From Loktanella sp. DSM 29012 (GTDB taxonomy: Bacteria; Pseudomonadota; Alphaproteobacteria; Rhodobacterales; Rhodobacteraceae): a stretch of 64,000 nt of DNA. This document shows, in pieces, positions 44,201-54,001 of this stretch; positions within the stretch are counted from its first letter, which is position 1, and the number at the start of each line of letters is the position of its first letter. Made by a program: the position numbers and the translations under genes. A model generated the notes under the pieces. The model saw only the letters and a list, made by a program, of their open reading frames with translations. It made no database searches and was not told the origin of the DNA. Location of the stretch: assembly GCF_900110705.1 (NCBI RefSeq), contig NZ_FOEJ01000007.1, positions 1-64,000 of the forward strand, read 5' to 3'.

Positions 44201-45891
44201 TGGGTCGGATCGTCTGCCAGTGTGATGGGGGGTTGGCCTTCTGCAGCACGGACGGCATCCAGACCGTCCGCCAGTTTCGCCCTGATCCGCGAGGCCAGCG
44301 CCTCGTCCGGGTCAAAGGACAGGGCGCGCTGCCACTGAAACCGTGCCTCGCGTTTGCGACCCACCGCCCAATAGGCATCACCCAGGTGATCGTTGACGAT
44401 CGGATCGGTCGCTTCGAGCGCTGCGGCGGTTTCCAGCGGTGCGACGGCCTCTTCGTAGCGGCCAAGCGTGAAATAGACCCATCCCAGCGAATCGATGATG
44501 GCACCGCTGTCAGGCCGCCCCTCGACCGCGCGTTCGATCATGTCGAGTGCCTCGTCCAGTTTTTCGCCGCGCTCCACAAGGCTGTATCCCAGGTAGTTCA
44601 ACACCTCGGGCCGGTTCGGTTCCAGTTCCAGTGCCGCGCGGAAATCGGCCTCGGCGGCAGGCCAGTCGTCGCTGTCGAACGACACGACGGCGCGCGAATA
44701 ATAGACGATCCAGAGATTGGGGTCGTCCTGCGGATAAAGATCGATGGCGCGGGTATAGGCGTCATGGGCTGCATCCAGTTGGTCATTGTCCCGCAGGACA
44801 TCACCCAGCCGGGACTGCACAAAGGGCAGATCAGGGTGCGCCCGTGCGAGGGCTTGTGCGACTTCGATCGCGGCCTCGTCCCGGCCGGACAACCGCAAAC
44901 TGTCGATGCGGCCCAATTCGGCAGATGGATAGGCCGGATCGTCGGTGGGGACGGTGGCAAACGCCTCTCCGGCCAGATCGTAGCGGCGCATTTCCTGCAA
45001 GAGAGCTGCGGTCAGCATGGCCGCATCGACGTTGTCGGGTGCCATGAACTGCGCCATCCGGGCATATTGCAGGATATAGTCGTCGCGCGCCTCACCTGCG
45101 AGCAGGCTGCCGATCATGAATGCGACCTCGCCCAGACCCTCTGCGGCGCTGGTCACGACATCATAGCCCAGCGTTTCGCCAGCGGCCAAACGGCGCTGCA
45201 TGTCCACGATGCCCGGATCCAGCGTCGCGCCGAACACGTCAGTCAGCGCGGCCGCGGCATCATCGTTTCGGTCCAGCTGGGACAGGATCTGCGCCTGCGC
45301 GATGGCGGCCCGGGGGCTGAATGCGCTGGTGCCGTCACCAGGGTTTGCAAGAATGGCCAGCGCGCCTTCGTAATCGCCGACCGTCGCCAGTGCATAGGCC
45401 TTGTGCAGCAGGCCATAGCTGCGCATGCCGTCGGTGTCGGCCACCGCGTCAAAGGCAGTCAGCGCGTCCGTCATCTGCCCCGTGCCGACCAGCGCCCACG
45501 CCCGGGCGAGCGCGTCGAACAGCGGGCTGACACCCAGCGGGTCCGCGTCCAATATCGTATCCCAGTTGCCATTGACCGCGTTGACGCTGACCGTGATCGC
45601 AGCACCGACCTGGCTGCTGATACCTGCCTCGCGCAGACGATCCGCAAAAATGGCCGCGCGTTCGAAATCGCCCAGCGCGACAAAGGACACTGCTGCACTT
45701 TCCAACAAGGCGACGTTCTGGGGATCCTCGACCAGGGCCTGTTCGTAAAATTCTGCGGCGGGCGCATAATCACGCACGCCAGCCGCACTGCGCGCGGCCA
45801 GATAGGCACCCGGATCGACCTGTGCCTGCGCTGGCGGGCCGAACGACATGAGACCCACCACAAGGGCCGCGATAGAAATGCGTTTCGTCAT
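44197..45891 (-). CDS. Exported tetratricopeptide-repeat protein
   Basis: The 564-residue protein starts MTKRISIAALVVGLMS, a signal peptide cleaved near AQA. The rest is helical repeats of the TPR type, clearest from about residue 330 (for example DVLRDNDQLDAAHDAYTRAI, then LNYLGYSLVERGEKLDEAL). Such proteins assist complexes in the periplasm or at the outer membrane; no specific role is visible. The start at 45891 is chosen for the signal peptide. The gene is coupled to ispE. Confidence 0.85.
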   Translation of the reverse strand: MTKRISIAALVVGLMSFGPPAQAQVDPGAYLAARSAAGVRDYAPAAEFYEQALVEDPQNVALLESAAVSFVALGDFERAAIFADRLREAGISSQVGAAITVSVNAVNGNWDTILDADPLGVSPLFDALARAWALVGTGQMTDALTAFDAVADTDGMRSYGLLHKAYALATVGDYEGALAILANPGDGTSAFSPRAAIAQAQILSQLDRNDDAAAALTDVFGATLDPGIVDMQRRLAAGETLGYDVVTSAAEGLGEVAFMIGSLLAGEARDDYILQYARMAQFMAPDNVDAAMLTAALLQEMRRYDLAGEAFATVPTDDPAYPSAELGRIDSLRLSGRDEAAIEVAQALARAHPDLPFVQSRLGDVLRDNDQLDAAHDAYTRAIDLYPQDDPNLWIVYYSRAVVSFDSDDWPAAEADFRAALELEPNRPEVLNYLGYSLVERGEKLDEALDMIERAVEGRPDSGAIIDSLGWVYFTLGRYEEAVAPLETAAALEATDPIVNDHLGDAYWAVGRKREARFQWQRALSFDPDEALASRIRAKLADGLDAVRAAEGQPPITLADDPTQ

Positions 45892-46000
45892 GACACTCGC
45901 CTGCAAGAACGTTTGGACCTGCACCGTAGGCGCAGGTCCAATGGCGTGCAATCAATCACATGTCACGAGCGGTTGAACGTGCGGGTCACCGCCGCAATGA

Positions 46001-47647
46001 TCACATGTTGGGATAGTTCGGTCCGTCGCCACCCTGCGGCACGGTCCAGACGATGTTCTGGCTGGGGTCCTTGATATCGCAGGTCTTGCAGTGGACGCAG
46101 TTCTGGAAATTGATCTGGAACTTGGTCTCGTCCCCTTCGCCCACGAATTCGTACACGCCGGCCGGGCAATATCGTGCGGATAGGCCTGCATATTTCGGCA
46201 GGTTCACCGCGACAGGGATCGACGGATCCTTGAGCTTGAGATGCGCGGGCTGGCTTTCTTCGTGATTGGTAAAGCTGAAGGCCACGTTCGTCAGGCGGTC
46301 GAACGACAATTTGCCATCCGGCTTGGGGTAGTCGATGACCTTGTGCTGATCTGCGGGCTCCGTGGCCTCGGCATCGGATTTGCCGTGCGACAGCGTGCCG
46401 ATGACCGAAATACCGGTCAGCGTGTTGGTCCACATGTCAAAACCACCCAGCGCAAGCGAGGTCGTCAGCCCGTAACGCGACCAAAGCGGTTTCACGTTGC
46501 GCACCTTTTTCAGGTCGATGCCGACGGGGCCGGTTTTCAGCACCTTGTCGTAGTCGGTCAGTGTGTCGCCGCTGCGTCCAGCCTGCATCGCCTCGATCGC
46601 GGCTTCGGCTGCGTGAATGCCCGACAGCATGGCGTTGTGGTTGCCCTTGATGCGGGGGACGTTCACCAGCCCTGCGGAACAGCCCAGCAGGCAGCCGCCG
46701 GGAAACGCCGTCTGAGGGATGGACTGGAATCCGCCCTCTGAAATCGCGCGCGCGCCATAGGCGACACGCTTGCCACCTTCCAGCAATTCCTTGACCATCG
46801 GGTGATGCTTGAACCGCTGAAATTCCATGTAGGGGAATGTGTGCGGGTTCTTATAGCCCAGGTGCACGACGAAACCGACATACACCTGATTGTTGTCGAG
46901 GTGGTAGATGAACGATCCGCCACCGGCACCGGATTCGTTCAGCGGCCAGCCCATCGTGTGAACGACCGTGCCGGGCTTGTGTTTCTCTGGGTCGATTTCC
47001 CAGATTTCCTTCATGCCGAGACCGTATTTCTGCACGTCACTTTTGGCGTCGAGGTCGAATTTTTCGATCACCTGCTTGGACAGCGATCCGCGCACGCCTT
47101 CGGACAGGAACACGTATTTGCCCAGCAGTTCCATTCCCGGCTCGTAGCCCGGTCCCTCGGTTCCGTCGGGGTTGCGCCCGAATTCACCGGCTACAACGCC
47201 CGACACACGGCCATCGTCGCCCCAGACCAGTTCGGAACAGGCCATGCCCGGGAAAATCTCGACGCCCAGTTCCTCGGCCTGTTCGGCCATCCAGCGACAG
47301 ACGTTGGCCATGCTGACGATGTAGTTGCCGTGGTTGTTCATCAGCGGTGGCATCAGCATGTTGGGCACGCGGATTTTCCCGCCCTCGCCCAGCATGTAGA
47401 AATGATCGTCGGTGACGGGGACATTCAGCGGCGCGCCGCGGTCCTTCCAGTCAGGGATCAGGCGATCCAGGCCCGATGGATCCAGAACGGCACCAGACAG
47501 AATATGCGCGCCGACCTCGGACCCTTTTTCCAGGACGACGACATTGCAATCGGGGTCCATCTGTTTCAGGCGAATGGCCGCCGACAGCCCGGCAGGGCCG
47601 GCGCCGACGATGACAACATCATATTCCATTGATTCGCGTTCAGCCAT
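46001..47647 (-). CDS. Electron transfer flavoprotein-ubiquinone oxidoreductase
   Basis: ETF-QO passes electrons from acyl-CoA and amino-acid dehydrogenases, through ETF, to ubiquinone. The 548 residues begin with the FAD loop VVIVGAGPAGLSAA. The C-terminal end has the 4Fe-4S ligands: Cys in RYCPAGVYEF and three in NCVHCKTCDIKDP. NIVWTVPQGGDGPNYPNM is the family ending. AAGGATGG precedes the ATG. It lies divergent from greA. Confidence 0.96.
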   Translation of the reverse strand: MAERESMEYDVVIVGAGPAGLSAAIRLKQMDPDCNVVVLEKGSEVGAHILSGAVLDPSGLDRLIPDWKDRGAPLNVPVTDDHFYMLGEGGKIRVPNMLMPPLMNNHGNYIVSMANVCRWMAEQAEELGVEIFPGMACSELVWGDDGRVSGVVAGEFGRNPDGTEGPGYEPGMELLGKYVFLSEGVRGSLSKQVIEKFDLDAKSDVQKYGLGMKEIWEIDPEKHKPGTVVHTMGWPLNESGAGGGSFIYHLDNNQVYVGFVVHLGYKNPHTFPYMEFQRFKHHPMVKELLEGGKRVAYGARAISEGGFQSIPQTAFPGGCLLGCSAGLVNVPRIKGNHNAMLSGIHAAEAAIEAMQAGRSGDTLTDYDKVLKTGPVGIDLKKVRNVKPLWSRYGLTTSLALGGFDMWTNTLTGISVIGTLSHGKSDAEATEPADQHKVIDYPKPDGKLSFDRLTNVAFSFTNHEESQPAHLKLKDPSIPVAVNLPKYAGLSARYCPAGVYEFVGEGDETKFQINFQNCVHCKTCDIKDPSQNIVWTVPQGGDGPNYPNM

Positions 47648-47835
47648 GATCCATCCTTTTGCATGTGCAGCAATAAAGTTGCGCGAAGGGTTACAGGACG
47701 CGCCGGGGCGTCGCAATCACAACGATGCGTCAAAGGCGCGGTTCCGCCGCGGCGTTTTGCCGGGCGCTTGACTTTACCACGCGCGAATACGCTATGAACG
47801 TGCGATGAATTCGCACAGGCCAAGAGGGTGCCAAC

Positions 47836-48306
47836 ATGGACAAGATTCCGCTGACCGCTGCCGGTTTCAAAAAACTGGACAATGAGCTCAAGCACCTGAA
47901 GTCGGTTGAACGCCCGGCCATCATTCGCGCCATTTCCGAGGCGCGCGAACACGGTGACCTGTCTGAAAACGCCGAATACCATTCCGCCAAGGAAAAACAG
48001 TCGTTCATCGAAGGCCGGGTGAAGGAGATCGAAGGCGTGCTGTCGTTGGCGGACGTCATCAATCCGGCCAAGATGTCAGGCAACGTCAAATTCGGCGCGA
48101 CCGTGCATCTGGTGGACGAGGACACGGACGAGGAAAAAACCTATCAGATCGTCGGCGAATACGAGGCCGATATCGAAAAAGGTCTGCTGAACATGAAATC
48201 GCCGCTGGCCCGCGCCCTGATCGGCAAGGACGAGGGCGACAGTGTCGAAGTCCGCACGCCAGGTGGCGAACGGTCCTACGAAATCCTGAAAATCGAATAC
48301 AAGTAG
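47836..48306 (+). CDS. greA: Transcription elongation factor GreA
   Basis: GreA rescues backtracked RNA polymerase by stimulating transcript cleavage. The 156 residues start MDKIPLTAAGFKKLDNELK; the coiled-coil tip has the acidic pair in EAREHGDLSENAEYHSAKE, and the C-terminal FKBP-like domain ends with SPLARALIGKDEGD and VRTPGG. The length is normal and AAGAGG precedes the ATG. Confidence 0.97.
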   Translation: MDKIPLTAAGFKKLDNELKHLKSVERPAIIRAISEAREHGDLSENAEYHSAKEKQSFIEGRVKEIEGVLSLADVINPAKMSGNVKFGATVHLVDEDTDEEKTYQIVGEYEADIEKGLLNMKSPLARALIGKDEGDSVEVRTPGGERSYEILKIEYK

Positions 48307-48314
48307 CAAACACC

Positions 48315-49268
48315 ATGCCGCAATTTCGTCCAGAGCCAGAGGAATCCGGTGTCGCCGGATCCCTTCTGGCCGGGCTGGGCGTTGCCTGGATCGTCCTTGT
48401 TCTGGTGCTATGGGTATTGCAGCCAGCCACCCCCGAGGGTTTCGGTGGGGCCATCACGCTGTTCTACCTGCTGGCGCTGATCCTGCCGCCTGCCGTGCTG
48501 GTGGTGTGTCATCTGATCATGGACGCGCAGCGCGAAACCAAACGGCGCATCAACCGTTTGGATGATGCATTGGCGGCACTGCGTGTCACGCCGCAATCGT
48601 CGGCCATGTCCCCCAAGACGGTCGAGGCACGGCTGGAGGAAATCGCCCAGACAGCGCGCAAGACCGAAGCGACGGTCGCGACGTTTACCAGTTCGCGGGA
48701 TATGGCGCGGTCCAAGCTGGCGATCACCTCGATCAAGACGGTACCGGACGATCAGCCAACGCTGGCGCTGGGCACCTCGGCCGAGGACATGGCCGTTCCG
48801 CTGGAAACGGCCGAGCTGATCCGCGCCCTTAATTTCCCCGAGGACGAGCGCGACACCGCCGGTTTCGGCGCATTGCGCCGCGCGCTCAAGGATCGGTCGG
48901 CTGGCAAGCTGATCAAGGCCAGCCAGGACGTGCTGACACTGCTCAGTCAGGATGGCATCTACATGGATGACCTGAAACCGGACCGCGCAAAACCCGATCT
49001 GTGGCGCAGGTTCGCGCAGGGTGAACGGGGCCGGGCGGTCGCGGCGCTGGGTGGCATTCGGGACCGGTCCAGCCTTGCGCTGACGGCAGGACGGATGCGC
49101 GAGGACGTGATTTTCCGCGACGCCGCACATCATTTTCTGCGGTTGTTCGACCGTATGCTGGCGCAGGTCGAACCGGATGCCAGTGATGCCGAGATGATCG
49201 CGCTGGCCGATACGCGGTCGGCGCGGGCGTTCATGATCGTGGCGCGTGTCAGCGGCGTGTTCGACTGA
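48315..49268 (+). CDS. Hypothetical membrane protein, roughly 317 residues
   Basis: I do not recognise a named family. Two hydrophobic helices lie at about residues 16-38 and 45-70. A charged region likely to form a coiled coil follows (RETKRRINRLDDALAAL and ARLEEIAQTARKTEATVATF), then a helical domain after about residue 170. The N-terminus and the coiled part probably face the cytoplasm. The gene starts nine bases after greA and overlaps the AEC transporter gene by one base, so it may be transcribed with both. Confidence 0.75.
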   Translation: MPQFRPEPEESGVAGSLLAGLGVAWIVLVLVLWVLQPATPEGFGGAITLFYLLALILPPAVLVVCHLIMDAQRETKRRINRLDDALAALRVTPQSSAMSPKTVEARLEEIAQTARKTEATVATFTSSRDMARSKLAITSIKTVPDDQPTLALGTSAEDMAVPLETAELIRALNFPEDERDTAGFGALRRALKDRSAGKLIKASQDVLTLLSQDGIYMDDLKPDRAKPDLWRRFAQGERGRAVAALGGIRDRSSLALTAGRMREDVIFRDAAHHFLRLFDRMLAQVEPDASDAEMIALADTRSARAFMIVARVSGVFD

Positions 49269-50191
49269 TGATCGCGATTTTCATTCAGACACTGCCATTC
49301 TTTGCCATCATCGGGTTGGGCTATGCCTCCGGGCGGTCAGGTTTTTTCAGCGCCGAGGCGACGGCCTATCTGACGAAATTCGTGTTCTATTTCGCGCTGT
49401 CGGCGATGCTGTTCCGGTTTTCCGCGAACCTGTCGCTGGCGGATGTTTGGGACTGGTCATTCGTCGCGGCCTATCTGTGCGGCACGATGTTGATCTACGT
49501 GCTGGCCACCATCGTCGCCATGATCCGCCGATTGCCCGTGGCAGAGGCGGCAGTCGAGGCGCAGGTCGCCGTGATCGGCAACGTGGGTTTTCTGGGCATC
49601 CCGATGCTGACCTTGCTGCTGGGACCTGCCGCGATCGGACCGAACATGATGGTACTGGCGGTCGATCTGATCGTGTTCGGCAGTCTGATTGTCATCCTGA
49701 TCACCGGCAGCCGCGACGGGCGCATCCAGCTAGGTGTTTTGAAAACCGTTGCGCTGGGATTGCTGGCCAATCCGATGATCGTGTCCATTGCGCTGGGGCT
49801 GACCGTGTCAGCGCTTGCGTGGGACCTGCCAAAGCCCGTCAATGAATTTGTGACCCTGCTGGGTGGTGCAGCAACGCCCGGCGCACTCTTTGCCATCGGT
49901 GCCTCACTGGCGAGCAAGTCCGCCGAGAAATTGTCGGTCGCGTCATGGCTTACGTTTTGCAAACTGGTGCTGCATCCGGCTGCGGTGGCCGTCTTTGCGC
50001 TGCTGATCTTTACGGTGGATGCCTATGAGGCCAGCGTGATGATCGCGCTGGCGGCGCTGCCTGTGGCTGGCAACGTCTATATGCTGGCGCAGCATTACCG
50101 GGTCGCGCCCCAGCGCGTGTCAGCGGCAATCCTGGTGTCGACGACGCTGTCGATCATCACCGTGTCCGTGGTCATCGCGCTGGTGACGTGA
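49268..50191 (+). CDS. AEC-family transporter
   Basis: The 307-residue inner-membrane protein has about ten hydrophobic segments in two halves of the bile/auxin-efflux-carrier-like fold. Typical pieces are LPFFAIIGLGYASGR at the start, IGNVGFLGIPML before the break, and AATPGALFAIGASL in the second half. Members export auxin-like or carboxylic acids; the substrate is unknown here. Its ATG overlaps the stop of the upstream gene (TGATG). Confidence 0.87.
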   Translation: MIAIFIQTLPFFAIIGLGYASGRSGFFSAEATAYLTKFVFYFALSAMLFRFSANLSLADVWDWSFVAAYLCGTMLIYVLATIVAMIRRLPVAEAAVEAQVAVIGNVGFLGIPMLTLLLGPAAIGPNMMVLAVDLIVFGSLIVILITGSRDGRIQLGVLKTVALGLLANPMIVSIALGLTVSALAWDLPKPVNEFVTLLGGAATPGALFAIGASLASKSAEKLSVASWLTFCKLVLHPAAVAVFALLIFTVDAYEASVMIALAALPVAGNVYMLAQHYRVAPQRVSAAILVSTTLSIITVSVVIALVT

Positions 50192-50239
50192 CACCGGGCC
50201 GGGGGCGCGTTAGCACTGGTGCAAACCAAGGAGACGACG

Positions 50240-51067
50240 ATGGATACCATTTCGGAAAACAAGTGTTTCGGCGGGACGCAGGGCGTCTATTCTCATGCGT
50301 CGGCGGCCACGGGTGGCACCATGACATTCGGCCTGTTCCTGCCGGAAGAGGCCGCGAACGGCCCTGTGCCGGTCCTGATCTATCTGTCGGGTCTGACCTG
50401 CACCCATGAAAACGCAATGACCAAATCCGGCGCACAGGCCTTTGCTGCCGAACAGGGCATTGCGCTGGTTTTTCCCGATACTTCGCCGCGCGGCGAGGAC
50501 GTGGCCGATACCGACGGATTCGACATGGGGTTGGCCGCCAGTTTCTATTTCGATGCGACGCAGGACCCGTGGAAGCCGCATTACCAGATGGAAACCTACA
50601 TCACGCGCGACCTGATGCAGGCGCTTGCTGATTTCCCGCTGGACATGGACCGTGTGTCGATCACGGGTCATTCGATGGGTGGTCATGGTGCCCTGACGCT
50701 GGCGCTGAAACACCCCGACATGTTCCGCAGCGTCTCGGCCTTTTCGCCGATCTGCCATCCCACTGCGTCAGACTGGGGCCAGCGTCAGTTCGAAGGCTAT
50801 CTGGGGTCCGACAAAAGCGCTTGGGCAGGTCACGATGCAACATCGCTGATGCGGTCCAGGGGCTACGACAAGCCGGTTCTGGTGGACCAGGGCACCGCAG
50901 ATCAGTTCTATGACAAGCTGAACACAGGCGATTTCGCGGCGGCCTGTGCCGATGCCCGTGCAGACGCGCAAATCCGCCTGCAAAGCGGGTATGACCACAG
51001 CTACTTTTTCATCGCGTCATTTATCGCCGATCACGTCGATTTTCACGCGCAGGCTCTCTACGCATGA
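50240..51067 (+). CDS. fghA: S-formylglutathione hydrolase
   Basis: FghA splits S-formylglutathione into formate and glutathione in formaldehyde detoxification. The 275-residue esterase-D-type hydrolase has Ser145 in [21 protein letters not shown] near the oxyanion site, and the His in [12 protein letters not shown]. The ATG at 50240 follows AAGGAGA at good distance. The partner glutathione-dependent formaldehyde dehydrogenase is not in the window. The next gene overlaps by 4 bases. Confidence 0.94.
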   Translation: MDTISENKCFGGTQGVYSHASAATGGTMTFGLFLPEEAANGPVPVLIYLSGLTCTHENAMTKSGAQAFAAEQGIALVFPDTSPRGEDVADTDGFDMGLAASFYFDATQDPWKPHYQMETYITRDLMQALADFPLDMDRVSITGHSMGGHGALTLALKHPDMFRSVSAFSPICHPTASDWGQRQFEGYLGSDKSAWAGHDATSLMRSRGYDKPVLVDQGTADQFYDKLNTGDFAAACADARADAQIRLQSGYDHSYFFIASFIADHVDFHAQALYA

Positions 51068-51513
51068 GCATCTATGTCGACGCTGATGCCTGCCCGGTCA
51101 AGGCAGAGGTCGAACGCGTCGGCACACGGCACAAGGTGCAGATGTTCGTGGTCAGCAACGGCGGTATCCGTCCTTCGCAAAACCCGCTGGTGCAGACCAT
51201 CGTGGTGCCGGACGGGCCGGACGTGGCTGACATGTGGATCGCGGACAGGGCCGGGCCGGGCGATGTCGTCATCACGGGTGACATTCCGTTGGCGGCCCGC
51301 TGCGTGGAAAACGGTGCGCAGGTGCTCAAACACAATGGCGAGCCGCTGACCCAGGCCAATATCGGAAACGTGCTGGCGACGCGCGATCTGATGGCTGACA
51401 TGCGCGCCGCCGATCCGTTTCGTCAGGGCGGTGGTCGTGCATTTTCCAAGGCCGACCGGTCCCGTTTTCTGGACGTGCTCGAACGCAGCCTGCGCAAGGC
51501 CGCCCAATCCTGA
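51064..51513 (+). CDS. YaiI/YqxD family protein (UPF0178)
   Basis: The 149 residues match UPF0178 throughout: [18 protein letters not shown] at the start, [19 protein letters not shown] with conserved acidic residues in the middle, and [16 protein letters not shown] near the end. The fold is related to PIN/NYN-type nucleases, so RNA binding or cleavage is possible but unproven. It overlaps fghA by 4 bases. Confidence 0.92.
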   Translation: MSIYVDADACPVKAEVERVGTRHKVQMFVVSNGGIRPSQNPLVQTIVVPDGPDVADMWIADRAGPGDVVITGDIPLAARCVENGAQVLKHNGEPLTQANIGNVLATRDLMADMRAADPFRQGGGRAFSKADRSRFLDVLERSLRKAAQS

Positions 51514-51525
51514 AAGGACTCCCCC

Positions 51526-52146
51526 ATGCCTGTAGAGGCCGTCATCTTTGACATTGGAAACGTGCTGATCGAATGGCAGCCGGAACGGTTCTATGACGCG
51601 CAGATCGGCGAGGAACGTCGCCGCGCGATGTTCGCCGCCCTTGACCTGCACGGCATGAATGACGGTGTGGACCGTGGCGACAACTTTCTGGAGGCCGTCA
51701 CGGCCTTTGCCGCGGCCAATCCTGCCTGGCATGCCGAAATCATGATGTGGCACGATAACTGGGCGCAGATGGCCAGCCCTGAAATCCCCCATTCGATTCG
51801 GTTGCTGCACGCCCTGCGCGCGGCAGGGGTTCCGGTGTTCGCCCTGTCCAATTTTGGCATTCAGACCTTTGCGATTGCCGAAAAGGTGTATCCGTTCCTG
51901 AATGATTTCGACCGTCGTTATATTTCCGGCCATATGGGCGTCATTAAACCTGACGCCGAGATCTACCGCCGGGTCGAGGTGGATTGCGGTGTCGATCCTA
52001 CGGTCCTGCTGTTCACCGATGACCGCGTCGACAATATCGCTGCTGCGGCCGAACGGGGCTGGCAGACGCATCTGTTCGATGGTCCTCAGGCCTTTGCAGA
52101 TCGTCTGGTGTCCGAAGGGCTGCTGACCGCAGAGGAGGCACAATGA
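51526..52146 (+). CDS. HAD-superfamily hydrolase
   Basis: The 206-residue protein is a HAD-IA type phosphatase-like enzyme. Motif I is in AVIFDIGNVLIEW, where the nucleophile Asp is present but the second Asp of DxD is Gly, as is common in the YihX-like subgroup. Motif II is ALSNFGIQTF, the motif III Lys is in GVIKPDAEIY, and motif IV is LLFTDDRVDN. The substrate is unknown. AAAGGA precedes the ATG. It overlaps the next gene by 4 bases. Confidence 0.88.
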   Translation: MPVEAVIFDIGNVLIEWQPERFYDAQIGEERRRAMFAALDLHGMNDGVDRGDNFLEAVTAFAAANPAWHAEIMMWHDNWAQMASPEIPHSIRLLHALRAAGVPVFALSNFGIQTFAIAEKVYPFLNDFDRRYISGHMGVIKPDAEIYRRVEVDCGVDPTVLLFTDDRVDNIAAAAERGWQTHLFDGPQAFADRLVSEGLLTAEEAQ

Positions 52147-53045
52147 CCAAAATGATTGGACCAGAGGCCGAGGCAAAGCTCGACTGGATCGGGCTGACGG
52201 ATGCGCTGGCCGCGGGCCACGACCTGCCGCCGGCAGAAATCAAGGATGTGTTCCTGTACCAGGGGAACCGGACGCTGCTGAACCGGTCCGCGTGGATCGC
52301 GGGGTTGGGCGTGCTGGTCAAGGCGGCAACGGTGTTTCCAGATAACCCTGCGCAGGGGCGTCCGATGGTCGGCGGTGCAGTGAACCTGATGTCGGATGCG
52401 GATGGCAGTCTGTCAGCCGTGCTGGATTTCGGGTTGGTCACGAAATGGAAAACAGCCGGGGACAGCCTGCTGGCCGCGAGACGACTGGCCCGCCCGGACA
52501 GCCGCAATATCCTGATCATCGGCGCAGGGACCGTGGGTGCGTCGCTGGTGCAGGCCTATGGTGCCGCCTTTGCGCATGCGTCGTTCACGATCTGGAACCG
52601 GTCCGCTGACGGGGCCGCGCGGTTTGCCCGCGATCACGGGGCGCAGGTGGCTGATGATCTGGAAACCGCCGTGCGGGCCGCCGATATCATCTGCTGTGCC
52701 ACGATGACGACCGAACCGGTTCTGTGCGGTACATGGCTGCAGCCCGGCCAGCATGTCGATCTGATAGGGGCCTATCGCCCCGACATGCGCGAGGCCGATG
52801 ACGCGGCCCTGCGGCGTGCGCGGATATTTGTCGATAATCGCAGCACGACGATGGACCACATCGGCGAGTTGCGCGATCCACTGACGCGGGGTGTGATCGG
52901 GCCGGATGATGTTCTGGCGGATTACTATGACCTTGACCGGTTTGAGCGGAAACCAGGGGATATCACCTTGTTCAAGAACGGCGGTGGCGCGCATCTTGAT
53001 CTGATGACGGCGCATTACATTCTGGGTCAGGTCGGCGCGGCATGA
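52143..53045 (+). CDS. Ornithine cyclodeaminase family protein
   Basis: The 300-residue protein has the family's Rossmann loop in NILIIGAGTVGASLVQAYGAAF, the QPGQHVDLIGAY stretch after it, and the front-domain Lys/Arg region around DFGLVTKWKTAGDSLLAARRLARPDS. Members are NAD(P)-dependent: ornithine cyclodeaminase, alanine dehydrogenase, or ketimine and pyrroline-2-carboxylate reductases. The substrate is not decided by what can be seen. The gene overlaps both neighbours by 4 bases. Confidence 0.87.
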   Translation: MTKMIGPEAEAKLDWIGLTDALAAGHDLPPAEIKDVFLYQGNRTLLNRSAWIAGLGVLVKAATVFPDNPAQGRPMVGGAVNLMSDADGSLSAVLDFGLVTKWKTAGDSLLAARRLARPDSRNILIIGAGTVGASLVQAYGAAFAHASFTIWNRSADGAARFARDHGAQVADDLETAVRAADIICCATMTTEPVLCGTWLQPGQHVDLIGAYRPDMREADDAALRRARIFVDNRSTTMDHIGELRDPLTRGVIGPDDVLADYYDLDRFERKPGDITLFKNGGGAHLDLMTAHYILGQVGAA

Positions 53046-54001
53046 TCTGGCTGATCGTCCTTGAGATCCTCCTGCTGTTTCTGGCGTGCTGGCCATTCCT
53101 CAGCGAAGCGCGCAAGCCGCCTTTGACTGCGGATATTCGCGGGACCGGCACATGGGCTGCGTTGTCACAGGGGCGCACTTGGTATCGCTGGACCGGTCCT
53201 TCGCGTGGTCCTGTGGTCGTGGCAATCCATGGACTGACGACACCCAGCCCCGTGTTTGATGATCTGGCGGGTCACTTGGCGCAGTCAGGTTATCGCGTGC
53301 TTTGCTATGATCTGTACGGTCGGGGACTGTCTGACGCTGTTGCAGGGACGCAAGATGGTGCCTTTTTCCTGAAACAGCTGGATGATCTGCTGCGCGATCA
53401 GGATGTGACAGGCCCCGTGACGCTCGTTGGCTATTCCATGGGCGGCACGATCGCGACGCTCTTTGCGGCGAAAAACGCGGCGCGTGTCGAGAGGATCGTC
53501 CTGCTGGCGTCGGCGGGTATGGGGCTGAACCTGACGCCATTCTGGCGGTTTGCGCGTGATACGCCTGTGATCGGGGACTGGCTGGCGCGTGGGTTTGGTG
53601 CGGGCGATCTGCGTCAGGTCGCGGCGACGGGTACGGCGATCGGTCGGGTGCAACACGATCAACTGACGCGCAGGGGATATCTGCCCGCTGTTCTGTCCAG
53701 CCTGCGGGGCGCGTTGTCAGCCCAGATGCAGGATGCCCATCGTGCCGTCGCCGCTGCCGAAATCCCGGTTCTGGCCATCTGGGGCGGCATGGATTCGACG
53801 ATCCCGGCCGTCGCGATGGGACAACTGGCACAATGGAACCGAAAGGTCGTGCACGAGGTCGTGCCTGACGCAACCCACTCGCTGCCCTGGCAACACGCTG
53901 ATGTCGTTGCGGAATTGATGCGGGACTGGATGGATGGTCAGGCTGTTGCGTCCAGTGAAACGGCTGCTGGCACCAAAAGCGGTGATCCGACACAGGTATA
54001 G
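53042..54001 (+). CDS. Alpha/beta-fold hydrolase
   Basis: The 319-residue protein starts with a membrane helix or uncleaved leader (WLIVLEILLLFLACWPFL), then shows VVAIHGLTTPS (oxyanion region), the nucleophile Ser in LVGYSMGGTIATLFA, an Asp near WGGMDSTIP and His in VPDATHSLPW. It is therefore a complete hydrolase, probably on the inner membrane facing the periplasm. The substrate is unknown. Its last 64 bases overlap the end of the GGDEF gene on the other strand. Confidence 0.87.
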   Translation: MIWLIVLEILLLFLACWPFLSEARKPPLTADIRGTGTWAALSQGRTWYRWTGPSRGPVVVAIHGLTTPSPVFDDLAGHLAQSGYRVLCYDLYGRGLSDAVAGTQDGAFFLKQLDDLLRDQDVTGPVTLVGYSMGGTIATLFAAKNAARVERIVLLASAGMGLNLTPFWRFARDTPVIGDWLARGFGAGDLRQVAATGTAIGRVQHDQLTRRGYLPAVLSSLRGALSAQMQDAHRAVAAAEIPVLAIWGGMDSTIPAVAMGQLAQWNRKVVHEVVPDATHSLPWQHADVVAELMRDWMDGQAVASSETAAGTKSGDPTQV

